From positions 2,754,501-2,818,500 of the forward strand of contig CP101033.1 in NCBI GenBank assembly GCA_041319085.1: a stretch of 64,000 nt of DNA, in the 5' to 3' direction. The notes under the pieces were generated by a model. That model was given only the letters and a program-made list of their open reading frames with translations. It was not told where the DNA came from and ran no database searches. The DNA comes from Aeromonas veronii. GTDB lineage: Bacteria > Pseudomonadota > Gammaproteobacteria > Enterobacterales > Aeromonadaceae. Positions 50,723 to 60,085 of this stretch are shown piece after piece (positions within the stretch are counted from its first letter, which is position 1; every line of letters starts with the position of its first letter). Made by a program: the position numbers and the translations under genes.

Positions 50723-52204
50723 TCACAGCAAGGGACTGAAGAGATAGAAGATATTCTCCATCGCCTTCTTGTACCAGGGACGTGCCTGCCATTGGGCCAG
50801 GGTCATCGGGGTGGCTTCCGCCATATAGCCCTGCACCAGCCGATTCATCTGGGCCACGAACGAGGGGTTGTCCACCAGCAGGGTCACCTCGAAGTTGAGC
50901 CAGAGGCTGCGCCGATCCAGATTGACCGTCCCCACCAGCGCGAAGTCGTCATCCACCAGCACGCTCTTGGTATGGAGCAGCCCCGCATCATAGCGGTAGA
51001 TCTCCACCCCGGCCGCCAGCAGCTCCTCCATAAAAGCGTTGCAGGCATAATTGGCCATGATGGAATCGTTGCGAGCCGGTAACACCAGTTGCACCTGCAC
51101 CCCGCGCACCGCCGCCGAACTGAGTGCCGCAGCCAGCGGATCATCGGGTACAAAGTAAGGCGTCGTCAGCACCAGATGGCTGCGCGCCTGATAGATGGCC
51201 AGCAGCAGGCTCTGCTGGATGCAGTCGCCACCAACGAAGGGGCCGGATGGGACCAACTGAGCACGGTAGTTGGTCTGGGGCCAGGCTTCCGGCTCATGCT
51301 GCAAGCTGTCGAGCAGCCGCTCGCCGGTCTCCATCTCCCAGTCCCAGACAAAGATCGACCACATCAGCGGCACCATGGGCCCCTGCACCCGGATCATGAT
51401 GTCGACCCACTGGCCGACCCCGGCATCTTGCTTGAAGAAACGGGGATCCACCATGTTCATGGAGCCGGTGTAACCCACCCTGTCATCGATCACCACCAGC
51501 TTGCGGTGCATCCGCAGATCCTGACGCTGGAACAGAATGCGCCAGGCGCCGACCGGCAGCACCTCCACCAGTTTGACTCCCACCTTGCGCAGCTTTTTGG
51601 GCCAGTGAGAGCGGAAGAACTGCTTGCTGCCCACCGAATCGAGCAACAAGCGACAATCCACGCCGCGTTGCGCCACTTCAATCAGTGCCTCGCACACCTC
51701 GTCGGCATCGCCGCCCGGGTGCCAGATGTAGAACTCCAGATAGCAGGAGAGAGTCGAGCGGCGAATATCCTGAGCAATCTCGCGCAAGATCCAGTCCGGC
51801 TTGTTGAGCAAGGTCATGCGGTTGCCGGAGAGCATCGGCATGGCGAGCCGCCCCTGGATGAGATCGTGCAGCGGCTGCGCCTTGTCGCCCACTTCACAGC
51901 AGTGCTGGGGAAACAGACGGGCCAGCTGGCGGATCCAGATGGCGTAAGGGCGATACATGGCCTGGGCACGCTCGGCACGGCGGCGCCCCAGCTTTATTTC
52001 ACCAAACAGCACATAGAAGCCCACCCCGGCAAACGGAATGGCATAGATCAACGCCAGCCAGGCCAGCGACACCCCGATGGGGCGGCGCTTCATCACCACC
52101 CGAAACGACACACCGGTGACGATAACTGTGTGAAAAAGCAGTAGCAGCCAACCCAGAAAACGGGAAAACAGCAGTTGAAGATCGTGTTCCAGACCGTTGA
52201 ACAA
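50723..52204 (-). CDS. clsA: Cardiolipin synthase A
   Basis: This 493-residue membrane-bound phospholipase-D-superfamily enzyme joins two phosphatidylglycerols into cardiolipin. Two N-terminal helices (about 15-38 and 42-70) are followed by two HKD motifs: RMHRKLVVIDD (H233, K235, D240) and LLHTKSVLVDDD. GSMNMVD and GTVNLDRRS follow them, as expected. The start codon is an unusual TTG at 52204; the AAGGAG six bases upstream and the family N-terminus decide for it. E. coli ClsA is 486 residues. A terminator is not obvious before ydgA, so read-through into ydgA is possible. Confidence 0.93.
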   Translation of the reverse strand: MFNGLEHDLQLLFSRFLGWLLLLFHTVIVTGVSFRVVMKRRPIGVSLAWLALIYAIPFAGVGFYVLFGEIKLGRRRAERAQAMYRPYAIWIRQLARLFPQHCCEVGDKAQPLHDLIQGRLAMPMLSGNRMTLLNKPDWILREIAQDIRRSTLSCYLEFYIWHPGGDADEVCEALIEVAQRGVDCRLLLDSVGSKQFFRSHWPKKLRKVGVKLVEVLPVGAWRILFQRQDLRMHRKLVVIDDRVGYTGSMNMVDPRFFKQDAGVGQWVDIMIRVQGPMVPLMWSIFVWDWEMETGERLLDSLQHEPEAWPQTNYRAQLVPSGPFVGGDCIQQSLLLAIYQARSHLVLTTPYFVPDDPLAAALSSAAVRGVQVQLVLPARNDSIMANYACNAFMEELLAAGVEIYRYDAGLLHTKSVLVDDDFALVGTVNLDRRSLWLNFEVTLLVDNPSFVAQMNRLVQGYMAEATPMTLAQWQARPWYKKAMENIFYLFSPLL

Positions 52205-52301
52205 CGGGGACTCCTTCTAATCGACAAACAGCGCGATGGGCAGACCCCAACCGGCTGGGATGGTATGCTGTTAGACAAATCCATTCTATCAGGTCGCACG
52301 C

Positions 52302-52844
52302 ATGATCCTGCAATCTATGCTGCTGAGCCTGGCCATGCTAGGCCAAGGCTCATATGACATCAATGAGCAACAGATAAACCAGTACCTGCAATCTCAGGTA
52401 CAAGTCGATAAACAGCTGGAGCTGCCGGGCATCATCAAGGCCCATGTGCAGCTGGAGCAGAGCGATGTCCAGATCGGTCGCCAACGTCCCGATACCGCTC
52501 GGGTCTATGGCAAGGGCAAGCTCAAAATCGCTCTGCCAGACAATACCGAATATGACGCCCGCCTGCAGATGACCTATGAGGCGAGACCCCGCTATGACAA
52601 GGCCCAGAGCGCGCTCTTTCTCGACAACATGAAACTGGTGGAGTACAAGCTGGAGCCTGAGGCAGCCGAGAGGAAGTTCGGGCTGATGCTCAACATGCTG
52701 CTGCAAAGCATGGAGCAGCGGCTCGAGACCAAGCCGGTCTACAAACTCAATGACAAGGATCCGGATCAGGCCTGGCTGAAGGCAAATCTGCTGGGGCTGG
52801 AGCTGTCACCGGGCAAGATCCACCTGCTGACCAAACCCCGCTAA
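52302..52844 (+). CDS. DUF1439 (YceB-like) protein
   Basis: This 180-residue protein is related to E. coli lipoprotein YceB (DUF1439): INEQQINQYLQSQVQVDKQ, LPGIIKAHVQLEQSDVQIGR and LSPGKIHLLTKPR. The family adopts a lipid-binding tubular fold. A hydrophobic start (MILQSMLLSLAMLGQGSYD) looks like a signal peptide, but the lipobox cysteine of YceB is absent, so the protein may be periplasmic rather than lipid-anchored. It is divergent from clsA with a 97-bp gap. Confidence 0.8.
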   Translation: MILQSMLLSLAMLGQGSYDINEQQINQYLQSQVQVDKQLELPGIIKAHVQLEQSDVQIGRQRPDTARVYGKGKLKIALPDNTEYDARLQMTYEARPRYDKAQSALFLDNMKLVEYKLEPEAAERKFGLMLNMLLQSMEQRLETKPVYKLNDKDPDQAWLKANLLGLELSPGKIHLLTKPR

Positions 52845-52849
52845 ACCGC

Positions 52850-53314
52850 TCAATTCAGGAGGGGCTGAGTGGTATCCCGTACCAGCAGCTCCACCTGATA
52901 GCCCTGCTGCTGCTGCCGCTCGTAGAGGGAGAAGAGCGACCCGCTCAATTGATTGAGGGGCATATCGGCAAAACCGGCCTTGAGATAGAAAGGCTTCTCG
53001 AAGGGCAGCGCCTGACAGACCACAGGTTTGTCCGCCAGACCGTGGCAGGCGTGCTGCAGCAGCCGTGACCCCAATCCCAGCGATTGGTAGTGGGGCAACA
53101 GGCGAAAGCCACACAGATGGTAAAACTCCTCCTCGTCCCGCAACCGTACCGCCCCCACCAACCAGTGAGCATCACGCACGACAAAGACCCGCTCGGCCAA
53201 GTCCGGCACATAGTGGGAAAATGTCGTCTCGTAATAGTCCCTGATAAGGGATAAGTCGGCATCGCAGTACTCTTCGAAAGTGAGTTCTATCGCCAGCTTG
53301 CTTGTCACAGACAA
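52850..53314 (-). CDS. GNAT-family N-acetyltransferase
   Basis: This 154-residue protein has the GNAT acyl-CoA-binding motif A: CGFRLLPHYQSLGLGSRLLQ (residues about 68-87). The beta-strand before it, WLVGAVRLRDEEEFYHL, is also typical. The rest (KPFYLKAGFADMPLNQL) fits the C-terminal part of the fold. The substrate cannot be predicted. It converges on the DUF1439 gene, whose stop is 5 bp away, with no room for a terminator between them. Confidence 0.85.
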   Translation of the reverse strand: MSVTSKLAIELTFEEYCDADLSLIRDYYETTFSHYVPDLAERVFVVRDAHWLVGAVRLRDEEEFYHLCGFRLLPHYQSLGLGSRLLQHACHGLADKPVVCQALPFEKPFYLKAGFADMPLNQLSGSLFSLYERQQQQGYQVELLVRDTTQPLLN

Positions 53315-53562
53315 ATCCTTTGATATTCAATAAATAAGATTAGAGATGGCAAACTAATCCGACCAGCTGACGCCTGCACGATAGCATGCCTTCAAGCCAC
53401 CAGCCACTACCAGAAGATCTGCACCATGATAACAACTACTTATCACAACGGATACATTGATCCCGGTCACTGAATCGGATCATTTGCCCCCTGCTCGCCG
53501 CTTGTTCTGCCCTCGTCATGATGCTTTACTCAACATGGTCATCACTGGAAGGAGTATTACGG

Positions 53563-54309
53563 TTGAAAGCATGGCTGTTAGCAGGGTATATGTTGTTGAT
53601 TCCCTTGAGCGGATGGAGCCAGACTCCCCCGCCCGCGGAGGTGATCTTCCTGACTGCCGCCTCCCCACCGCGCCCGGTCAACGAGCCCTCGCCCGCCCAG
53701 CAACCCGAAGCCGCTCAAACAGCGGCAACCGCGTCTAACGGCAAGCAGCAGATCCAGGTCTATAAATCGGTACAGCAGAACGGGGTGGTACGCTACTCCG
53801 ACATGGCGCCCGAACAGGGCCATTACGAGCTGCTGCTGTTCAACGACTGCTTTGCCTGCGACCCCAAATCCAGCGTCAACTGGCAGACCACAGGGCTGTT
53901 TCTCTATGACTATGCCAGCACCATCAAGGCGGCCGCCAAAACCTATCAGGTTGAACCTGCGCTGATCCGGGCACTGATCCATGCCGAATCCGCCTTCAAC
54001 CCGCTGGCGGTCTCCCGCAAGGGTGCGATGGGCTTGACCCAGCTGATGCCCGCCACGGCGCGGGAACTGGGTGTCGGCAATGCCTTGCTGGCGGAGCAGA
54101 ATATCTTCGGCGGGGTGAAATATCTGGCAGGACTACTCAAGCAATATGACGGCAACGTGGCGCTGGCAACCGCAGCTTACAACGCCGGGGCTGGCGCCGT
54201 ACAAAAACATGGTGGTATCCCGCCCTATGCGGAAACCCGTGCCTATGTGGAGCGCGTCCAGCTCCTTCACTTGCGCTACAAAGAGATGCTGCAGGCCAAA
54301 GGGCTCTAG
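53563..54309 (+). CDS. Lytic transglycosylase (SLT domain) with N-terminal DUF4124-like part
   Basis: This 248-residue exported protein cleaves peptidoglycan glycan strands. The signal peptide is MKAWLLAGYMLLIPLSGWSQ. A DUF4124-like stretch follows (QVYKSVQQNGVVRYSDMAPE, residues 65-84), then the SLT domain from about 117. The catalytic glutamate is E142 in LIHAESAFNPLAVS, followed by KGAMGLTQLMPATA and the repeated ATAAYNAGAGAV. The start is probably the TTG at 53563, eight bases after GGAAGGAG; an upstream ATG at 53518 would bury the signal peptide. The nearest relatives in function are MltC/Slt-type enzymes. Confidence 0.88.
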   Translation: MKAWLLAGYMLLIPLSGWSQTPPPAEVIFLTAASPPRPVNEPSPAQQPEAAQTAATASNGKQQIQVYKSVQQNGVVRYSDMAPEQGHYELLLFNDCFACDPKSSVNWQTTGLFLYDYASTIKAAAKTYQVEPALIRALIHAESAFNPLAVSRKGAMGLTQLMPATARELGVGNALLAEQNIFGGVKYLAGLLKQYDGNVALATAAYNAGAGAVQKHGGIPPYAETRAYVERVQLLHLRYKEMLQAKGL

Positions 54310-54346
54310 CCCTCGGTGCGGATAATTCACTCTTCCCCTCCAGAAA

Positions 54347-54371
54347 CAAAAAACACGCCCGCAGGCGTGTC
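54347..54371 (-). terminator. Terminator of aqpZ
   Basis: ACACGCC / GGCGTGT stem with a 4-nt loop, then TTTTTTGTTTC on the minus strand, 27 bp after the aqpZ stop. Confidence 0.85.
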
Positions 54372-54397
54372 GATACCACACGTTGTTTCGCAAATGA

Positions 54398-55087
54398 TTA
54401 CTGCTGCTCAGCCGCCACCAGGCGATATGCCAGCGCACCCAGAATGGCACCGACAATCGGGGCAACCCAGAACAGCCACAGCTGGCTAACAGCCCAGTCA
54501 CCGACAAACAGCGCAACACCGGTACTGCGGGCCGGGTTGACCGAGGTATTGGTCACCGGAATGCTGATGAGGTGGATCAGGGTCAGGCACAGGCCGATGG
54601 CGATCGGCGCGAAACCGGCAGGCGCGCGGCTATCGGTGGCACCCATGATGACGAACAGGAAGAAACCGGTCATGACAATTTCACACACCAGTGCGGCAGT
54701 CAGGCTGTAACCACCCGGAGAGTGCTCGCCGTAGCCGTTGGAGGCAAAACCGGCAGAGAGATCAAACCCTGCCTGACCGCTGGCAATCACGTAAAGCACC
54801 GCAGCAGCAGCTATGCCACCCAGCACTTGCGCCACGATATAAGGCAGGACACCGGATGCCGGGAAACGACCGCCCGCCCACAGACCAACGGTGACGGCCG
54901 GATTGAGGTGGCAACCGGAGATATGGCCGATGGCAAACGCCATGGTCAGCACGGTCAGACCGAAGGCCAGCGAGACTCCCAGCAAACCAATCCCGACGTG
55001 AGGGAAGGCTGCAGCCAGCACGGCACTGCCGCACCCGCCCAATACCAGCCAGAAAGTGCCCATAAACTCAGCAGCAACAGGTTTCAC
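54398..55087 (-). CDS. aqpZ: Aquaporin Z
   Basis: This 229-residue water channel (E. coli AqpZ: 231) has six helices. Both NPA motifs are intact: [17 protein letters not shown] and [17 protein letters not shown]. The selectivity-filter residues typical of water-selective AqpZ are compatible with these motifs. The open frame is 17 codons longer, but a GTG at 55087 preceded by GGGAGAA gives the family N-terminus ([17 protein letters not shown]). Single gene with its own terminator. Confidence 0.95.
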   Translation of the reverse strand: MKPVAAEFMGTFWLVLGGCGSAVLAAAFPHVGIGLLGVSLAFGLTVLTMAFAIGHISGCHLNPAVTVGLWAGGRFPASGVLPYIVAQVLGGIAAAAVLYVIASGQAGFDLSAGFASNGYGEHSPGGYSLTAALVCEIVMTGFFLFVIMGATDSRAPAGFAPIAIGLCLTLIHLISIPVTNTSVNPARSTGVALFVGDWAVSQLWLFWVAPIVGAILGALAYRLVAAEQQ

Positions 55088-55497
55088 ATTATTTCTCCCA
55101 TTTGAGATAACACCGAACAAGACCCGAGGAGGGCCCATGCTTGAACACTCGCAGTATTATGGGAGTGTGAGTCCAGATTGCGAACTCTGCCGACAAGGTT
55201 CACTAGATGTGACACTTATCACAATTTATTGATTGGATAAGAGATTTGTCATTAATGCCGCTGGCTGCACGTCTTATCCACAAGGGCGTCATGCGACAAC
55301 TTGTGACGCCTTTAGCAGATGCCCCGTAAACCCTAGCCCAATCGGGCGGGGATATAAGGGGAGCTAATCTGATGCGTTTGCGAGCCCGCCTATGTCTTCA
55401 GTGTCTCGATAGTCGCGCCTGCCGCACGTCCGCAGCGGTTGTTGATTTCACTGGCACGCGCTATAACTGTACTTATATACAGCCTGTGTTTTTAATC
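55088..55497. other. Gap between aqpZ and tnpB
   Basis: This region holds the aqpZ promoter at the left. The left end of the tnpB element lies somewhere between about 55370 and 55480. A palindrome-like CTGTACTTATATACAG (about 55466-55481) sits just upstream of tnpB. I could not fix the element boundary or its target motif by eye. Confidence 0.4.
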
Positions 55498-56664
55498 ATG
55501 AAAAGAGCCACAAAAGTACGCATTTACCCCACCGACGAACAAGCGGCATTCCTCAATGCCCAGTTCGGCGCGGTGCGGTTCGCGTACAACAAAGCCCTTC
55601 ATATTCAGCGGCACATGTTCCAGCGCCACGGGGTTTCACTGAAACCCAAACGCGACTTGAAACCCCTGCTCGCTGTGGCAAAAAAATCGCGCAAATACAG
55701 CTGGCTGAAAGAGTACGATTCACAAGCCTTACAGCAGGCGGTGATCAACCTGGATAAGGCATTCGCCAATTTTTTCAACCCCAAGCTCAAGGCCAGGATG
55801 CCCACCTTCAAGAGCAAGAGAGGCAGGCAATCGAGCTACCACCCCAATGGCAAAGTGCTGACCGATGCCATCCTGTTACCGAAGATGACGCCCATCCGAG
55901 CTGTCATTCACCGAGATATTATCGGCGTGGTCTCCAGCATCACGGTCAGCCGTGGCCCGACAGGGAAATACTATGCCTCCATCCTTTGCGATGATGGCCG
56001 TGAGGCTCCCGCCAAGCCCTCCCTCATCACAGCGGTGACAGGCTATGATATGGGGCTGTCCCACTACCTCATTGCGTCGAGTGGCAAAAAGATGGCCAAC
56101 CCGCGCCATCTTATCAACGCCAGTCGCAATCTGCGGCGAAAGCAAAAAGCACTGTCTCGCAAGAAAAAAGGCAGTGCCAATCGTAGTAAGGCCAAATTAC
56201 AGCTGGCCGCCCTGCACGAGCGGGTAGCCCATGCTCGCGCTGATTTTCAGCACAAACTCTCTCGCACGATAGTTGACGATAACCAAGCGATCATCGTGGA
56301 GACGCTTAAAACAACCAATATGATGAAAAACCACAAGCTGGCCCGCGCCATTGGCGATGCTGGCTGGTATGGTTTTATCATGAGGCTGGAGTACAAAGCC
56401 CAAGCGGCGGGCCGCCACCTAATCAAACTCGATCAGTGGTTTGCCAGCTCTAAACCATGTAGCGAGTGCGGCCACAAGATGCCGGAGATGCCACTTCACC
56501 AGCGACAGTGGGTATGTCCAGCGTGTGGGGCAGAGCATGACCGCGACATCAACGCGGCCATGAACATTCGACAGCAAGGAATATTGGAATTAAAAGCGGC
56601 GGGGCTCGCCGTTTCTGCCCATGGAGGCCAGCGTAAATCCGTCAATCTGACGGTAGCGGCCTAA
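55498..56664 (+). CDS. tnpB: TnpB, RNA-guided nuclease of an IS200/IS605-group element
   Basis: This 388-residue TnpB starts at an ATG that gives the family N-terminus KRATKVRIYPTDEQAAFLN. The RuvC-like catalytic residues are all present: D184 (TGYDMGLSHY), E268 (IIVETLKTTN) and D350 (EHDRDINAAMNI). The split zinc ribbon is intact (C321, C324, C340, C343; SSKPCSECGHKMP and WVCPACGAE). Such proteins cut DNA guided by an omega-RNA from the element's right end. No tnpA (Y1 transposase) is beside it, so it is a solo-tnpB element. The long non-conserved upstream extension of the frame was discarded. Confidence 0.92.
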   Translation: MKRATKVRIYPTDEQAAFLNAQFGAVRFAYNKALHIQRHMFQRHGVSLKPKRDLKPLLAVAKKSRKYSWLKEYDSQALQQAVINLDKAFANFFNPKLKARMPTFKSKRGRQSSYHPNGKVLTDAILLPKMTPIRAVIHRDIIGVVSSITVSRGPTGKYYASILCDDGREAPAKPSLITAVTGYDMGLSHYLIASSGKKMANPRHLINASRNLRRKQKALSRKKKGSANRSKAKLQLAALHERVAHARADFQHKLSRTIVDDNQAIIVETLKTTNMMKNHKLARAIGDAGWYGFIMRLEYKAQAAGRHLIKLDQWFASSKPCSECGHKMPEMPLHQRQWVCPACGAEHDRDINAAMNIRQQGILELKAAGLAVSAHGGQRKSVNLTVAA

Positions 56665-56702
56665 GAAGTGGGAAGCCTCGCCGCTTGCGGCGGGGAGCAG
56701 TC
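55498..56702 (+). mobile_element. Solo-tnpB IS200/IS605-group element (minimum extent)
   Basis: The element contains tnpB and a right end with a perfect hairpin, CCTCGCCGC / GCGGCGGGG (56676-56695), followed by AGCAGTCA, the usual look of IS605-group right ends. The left end is not resolved, so the real element is longer on that side. Transposition would need a TnpA in trans. Confidence 0.7.
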
Positions 56703-56718
56703 ACCTCAATTGCTCATC
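56560..56718 (+). ncRNA. Predicted omega-RNA with guide reading into flanking DNA
   Basis: In this family the omega-RNA covers the end of tnpB and the right-end hairpin, and its 3' part is a guide of about 16-20 nt read from the DNA next to the element. Here the scaffold would end near 56702 and the guide would be the following bases, starting about CTCAATTGCTCATC. Boundaries are inferred from the family, not measured. Confidence 0.4.
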
Positions 56719-56745
56719 TGTTGAACGATATAAACGGAGGTGTGG

Positions 56746-56958
56746 TCAGTTTCCTGCCGGTGCAAAGCGGCTGACAATCTGTCCCTGATGCTCAATCCAC
56801 TCCATGAACATGGCGACAGGGCGGGCATAGACCTGACCATCCTGCTCCGATTGATAGATCACCAACTGCTCCTGGGTTTCGGTATGCAGGGCCAGGGCCA
56901 GCACTTGATAGTAACCCCCCTTGAAGTGGCGATAGCGGCCGGGAACGGGTGCATGCAT
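56746..56958 (-). CDS. DUF1653 domain protein
   Basis: This 70-residue protein consists of a single DUF1653 domain: PGRYRHFKGGYYQVLALALH, then EQLVIYQSEQDGQVYARPVA and the closing MEWIEHQGQ. The family is common, small and of unknown function. The ATG at 56958 (GCGAGG upstream) gives the usual size. A perfect 8-bp hairpin (ATGACACC-GTC-GGTGTCAT, 57005-57023) lies in its leader, about 50 bp before the start. It is close to the right end of the tnpB element but does not look interrupted. Confidence 0.85.
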   Translation of the reverse strand: MHAPVPGRYRHFKGGYYQVLALALHTETQEQLVIYQSEQDGQVYARPVAMFMEWIEHQGQIVSRFAPAGN

Positions 56959-57339
56959 GGGAAAACCTCGCAGGAGTAAAAGTCGATGAGCGAACCACGT
57001 AAAGATGACACCGTCGGTGTCATGCAACTCATCGAAAAGGGGGACGAATACGATTTTTCACACAAGCCAATCGTGCCATAGGATCCGGATATTGCAACAC
57101 AGTCGGGCAGCTTTGTTAATTCACTCCCCATGTTTCACTGGTGAACCTCGGCTAGCACAAACGATCATGCTGAATTTAACGTTCTGGCAACCCTGTTTTA
57201 TGGCTAAAAATCAGGGAATTCTTCTAAAAAGAGGATTGTTCTAGCATTCAATTCTGTGAAGAATAGGGGAAAAGAAATTTGATACTAAAAATCGCCTTTT
57301 TCGCCAACGCGTCCCCATGGGGAAGGAATCACAGTCACC
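56959..57339. other. Divergent region between DUF1653 gene and alaA
   Basis: A 380-bp gap. It contains the 8-bp hairpin at 57005-57023 and otherwise AT-rich sequence with the alaA promoter. I see no gene. Short open frames here lack ribosome sites. Confidence 0.5.
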
Positions 57340-58554
57340 ATGTTCACTATCGACAAGTCGCACAAGCTCGACGATGTCTGCTATGACATCCGCGGCCCGG
57401 TGCATAAAGAAGCCCGCCGTCTCGAAGACGAAGGTCACCGCATTCTCAAGCTCAACATCGGCAACCCCGCTCCGTTTGGTTTCGATGCGCCAGAAGAGAT
57501 CATCAAGGATGTGATCCTCAACATGCCGCTGAGTCAGGGCTACTGCGACTCCAAGGGGCTGTTTTCTGCCCGTAAAGCGGTGATGCAGTACTACCAGCAA
57601 AAAGGGATGCGCAAGGTCGATATCGATGATATCTACATCGGCAATGGCGCCAGCGAGCTGATCGTGATGGCGATGCAGGCACTGCTCAATAACGGCGACG
57701 AGATGCTGGTGCCCTCCCCCGACTACCCGCTCTGGACTGCCGCCGTCACCCTCTCCGGTGGCCATGCGGTGCACTACCGCTGCGACGAAGGGGCCGATTG
57801 GTATCCGGATCTCGACGATATCCGCGCCCGCATCACCCCGCGCACCCGCGGCCTGGTGCTGATCAACCCCAACAACCCGACCGGCGCCGTCTACGGCAGC
57901 GAGTTCCTGCTGGAAGTGATCGAGATCGCCCGCCAGCACAACCTCATCATTTTCGCCGATGAGATCTACGACAAGATCCTCTACGACGACATCTCCCACA
58001 CCAGCGTCTGCACCCTGTGTGACGACGTGATGGTGGTGACCTTCAACGGCCTCTCCAAGGCCTACCGTGCCTGCGGCTTCCGCCAGGGCTGGATGGTCAT
58101 TACCGGCCCCAAGGGCCGTGCCCGCGGTTACATTGAAGGACTGGAGATGCTGGCCTCCATGCGGCTGTGTGCCAACGTGCCGATGCAGCACGCCATCCAG
58201 ACCGCTCTTGGCGGCTACCAGAGCATCAACGAGCTGATCCTGCCGGGCGGCCGTCTGCGCCGCCAGCGCGACAAGGCATGGGAGCTGCTCAACGACATTC
58301 CTGGCGTCTCCTGCGTCAAACCCAAGGGGGCACTCTACATGTTCCCGCGCCTCGACCCCAAGGTGTATGACATCCGCGATGACCAGAAGATGGTGTTCGA
58401 CCTGCTGCAACAGGAGAAGCTGCTGCTGGTGCAGGGTACCGGTTTCAACTGGCCGGCACCGGATCACTTCCGGCTGGTGTTCCTGCCCCGCGAAGAGGAG
58501 CTGGAAGAGGCCATTGGCCGCCTCGCCCGCTTCCTCAAGAGCTACAAACAGTAA
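57340..58554 (+). CDS. alaA: Alanine transaminase AlaA
   Basis: This 404-residue class I PLP aminotransferase is very close to E. coli AlaA (YfbQ, 405 residues), which makes alanine from pyruvate and glutamate. The PLP lysine is K240 in TFNGLSKAYRACGFRQGW. Other markers are LKLNIGNPAPFGFDAPEEII, LINPNNPTGAVY and IIFADEIYDKILYDD. GGAAGGAATC lies upstream of the ATG. It has its own terminator. AlaC-type enzymes are more distant. Confidence 0.95.
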   Translation: MFTIDKSHKLDDVCYDIRGPVHKEARRLEDEGHRILKLNIGNPAPFGFDAPEEIIKDVILNMPLSQGYCDSKGLFSARKAVMQYYQQKGMRKVDIDDIYIGNGASELIVMAMQALLNNGDEMLVPSPDYPLWTAAVTLSGGHAVHYRCDEGADWYPDLDDIRARITPRTRGLVLINPNNPTGAVYGSEFLLEVIEIARQHNLIIFADEIYDKILYDDISHTSVCTLCDDVMVVTFNGLSKAYRACGFRQGWMVITGPKGRARGYIEGLEMLASMRLCANVPMQHAIQTALGGYQSINELILPGGRLRRQRDKAWELLNDIPGVSCVKPKGALYMFPRLDPKVYDIRDDQKMVFDLLQQEKLLLVQGTGFNWPAPDHFRLVFLPREEELEEAIGRLARFLKSYKQ

Positions 58555-58571
58555 GCATAACTCATCGCAAC

Positions 58572-58601
58572 AAAAAAAGGCTCCTTTGGAGCCTTTTTTT
58601 G
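58572..58601 (+). terminator. Terminator of alaA
   Basis: AAAAAAAGGCTCC pairs with GGAGCCTTTTTTT around a 3-nt loop, 18 bp past the alaA stop. It could also act on the other strand. Confidence 0.9.
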
Positions 58602-58696
58602 TTGCGCACCATGATGCTGGCAACTCATGTGGCACTATCCCTCTCACGACCATAGTGCGAGGTAACCACGCCACCGCAACACCATTGCGTTGATAT

Positions 58697-58727
58697 AAAA
58701 GCCCCCTCTTTTTCCAAAGAGAGGGCC
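58697..58727 (-). terminator. Terminator of fabV
   Basis: A GCCCTCTCTTT...AAAGAGGGGGC-type stem on the minus strand is followed by TTTTATATC, 22 bp past the fabV stop. Confidence 0.7.
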
Positions 58728-58748
58728 CTGTTTTCACTTGCGTCAGGA

Positions 58749-59942
58749 TCAGAGCTCGACCACGTCGAATTTCACATCCGGATTCACATCCGCATCGTAA
58801 TCGACCTCGGCCAGACCGAAACCGAACAGGCGCAGGAACTCCTGCTTGTAGCCGGTGTAATCAGTCAACTCGGAAAGATTCTCGCTGGTAATGGAAGGCC
58901 ACAGGTCGCGGCAGGTCTGCTGCACGTCTTCGCGTAGTTCCCAGTCATCCATGCGGATACGAGCCTGATCGTCCAGCGCCATGTCGGACGCGTAGAGACG
59001 GGTGCGCATCATGCGATCCACCTGCTCCATGCAGCCCTCGTGAATGCCCTTCTCCTTCATGATCTTAAAGGCCATGGAGATATAGAGCGGCATCACCGGA
59101 ATGGCGGAAGAGGCCTGGGTCACCACGGATTTCAGCACAGCCACGTGAGCGGTGCCACCCTTGGCAGCCAGGTCACCACGGATGGCGGCAGCGGCGCGGT
59201 CCAGATCTTCCTTGGCGCGGCCCAGAGTACCGTGCCAGTAGATGGGCCAGGTCAGATCGGTGCCGATGTAGGAGTAGGCCACAGACTTGGCGCCGTCGGC
59301 CAGCACGCCGGCATCACGCAGGGCAGCCATCCACAGCTCCCAATCCTGACCGCCCATCACGGTGATGGTGTTCTGGATCTCTTCCTCATTCGCCGGCTCG
59401 ACGGTGGCGGTGATGATCTGATCCTTGTTGGTGTCGATGGCAGTGGTGGTGTAGACCTCACCGATGGGTTTGAGGGCAGAGCGCACCACTTCGCCGGTGT
59501 CCGGCAGCTTGCGCACCGGCGAGGCCAGGGAATAAACCACCAGATCAATCTGACCCAGATCCTGCTTGATGAGCTCGATCACCTTGGCGCGGCACTCGTT
59601 GGAGAAGGCATCGCCGTTGATGCTCTTGGCGTAGAGACCTGCCTCTTTGGCGGCCTTGTCGAAGGCGGCGGAGTTGTACCAGCCAGCAGTACCGGTCTTT
59701 GACTCGGTGCCCGCTTTTTCAAAGAAAACGCCGAGGGTGGCAGCGCCGGAGCCAAAGGCGGCGGCAATGCGGGAAGCCAGGCCATAACCGGTGGAAGCGC
59801 CGATCACCAACACCTTCTTGGGACCATTCTCGATGGTGCCCTTGGCCTGGGTATAAGCGATCTGGCGACGAACATTGGCTTCACAACCGACCGGGTGAGT
59901 GGTGGTGCAGATAAAGCCGCGAACCTTGGGTTTGATGATCAT
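58749..59942 (-). CDS. fabV: Enoyl-[acyl-carrier-protein] reductase FabV
   Basis: This 397-residue NADH-dependent enoyl-ACP reductase of the FabV type carries out the last reduction of fatty acid elongation. FabV is naturally insensitive to triclosan, unlike FabI. The active-site pattern Y-x8-K is Y235 and K244 in [14 protein letters not shown]. The NADH-binding region is [20 protein letters not shown], and [10 protein letters not shown] near the N-terminus is typical. The length is standard (about 398). Whether the genome also has fabI cannot be seen. A terminator-like hairpin lies in the leader, about 120 nt before the start. Confidence 0.96.
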   Translation of the reverse strand: MIIKPKVRGFICTTTHPVGCEANVRRQIAYTQAKGTIENGPKKVLVIGASTGYGLASRIAAAFGSGAATLGVFFEKAGTESKTGTAGWYNSAAFDKAAKEAGLYAKSINGDAFSNECRAKVIELIKQDLGQIDLVVYSLASPVRKLPDTGEVVRSALKPIGEVYTTTAIDTNKDQIITATVEPANEEEIQNTITVMGGQDWELWMAALRDAGVLADGAKSVAYSYIGTDLTWPIYWHGTLGRAKEDLDRAAAAIRGDLAAKGGTAHVAVLKSVVTQASSAIPVMPLYISMAFKIMKEKGIHEGCMEQVDRMMRTRLYASDMALDDQARIRMDDWELREDVQQTCRDLWPSITSENLSELTDYTGYKQEFLRLFGFGLAEVDYDADVNPDVKFDVVEL

Positions 59943-60059
59943 ATGGGGTCTCGGATCCGTTTAATGGATGAAATCGGGGCATAAGATACCTCATCTTGCC
60001 GCGATAAGGTGCTCTGATGTGTAGCCCGCCGCCGAAAATGAAAAAGACTGACGGGAAAA

Positions 60060-60085
60060 TGAAAAACGACCCGCCCGGCGGGTGC
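60060..60085 (-). terminator. Terminator-like hairpin in the fabV leader
   Basis: On the minus strand ACCCGC-CGG-GCGGGT is followed by CGTTTTTC, a short but GC-strong intrinsic terminator. No gene ends just before it, so it is either an attenuator of fabV or the end of an unannotated small transcript. Confidence 0.55.
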
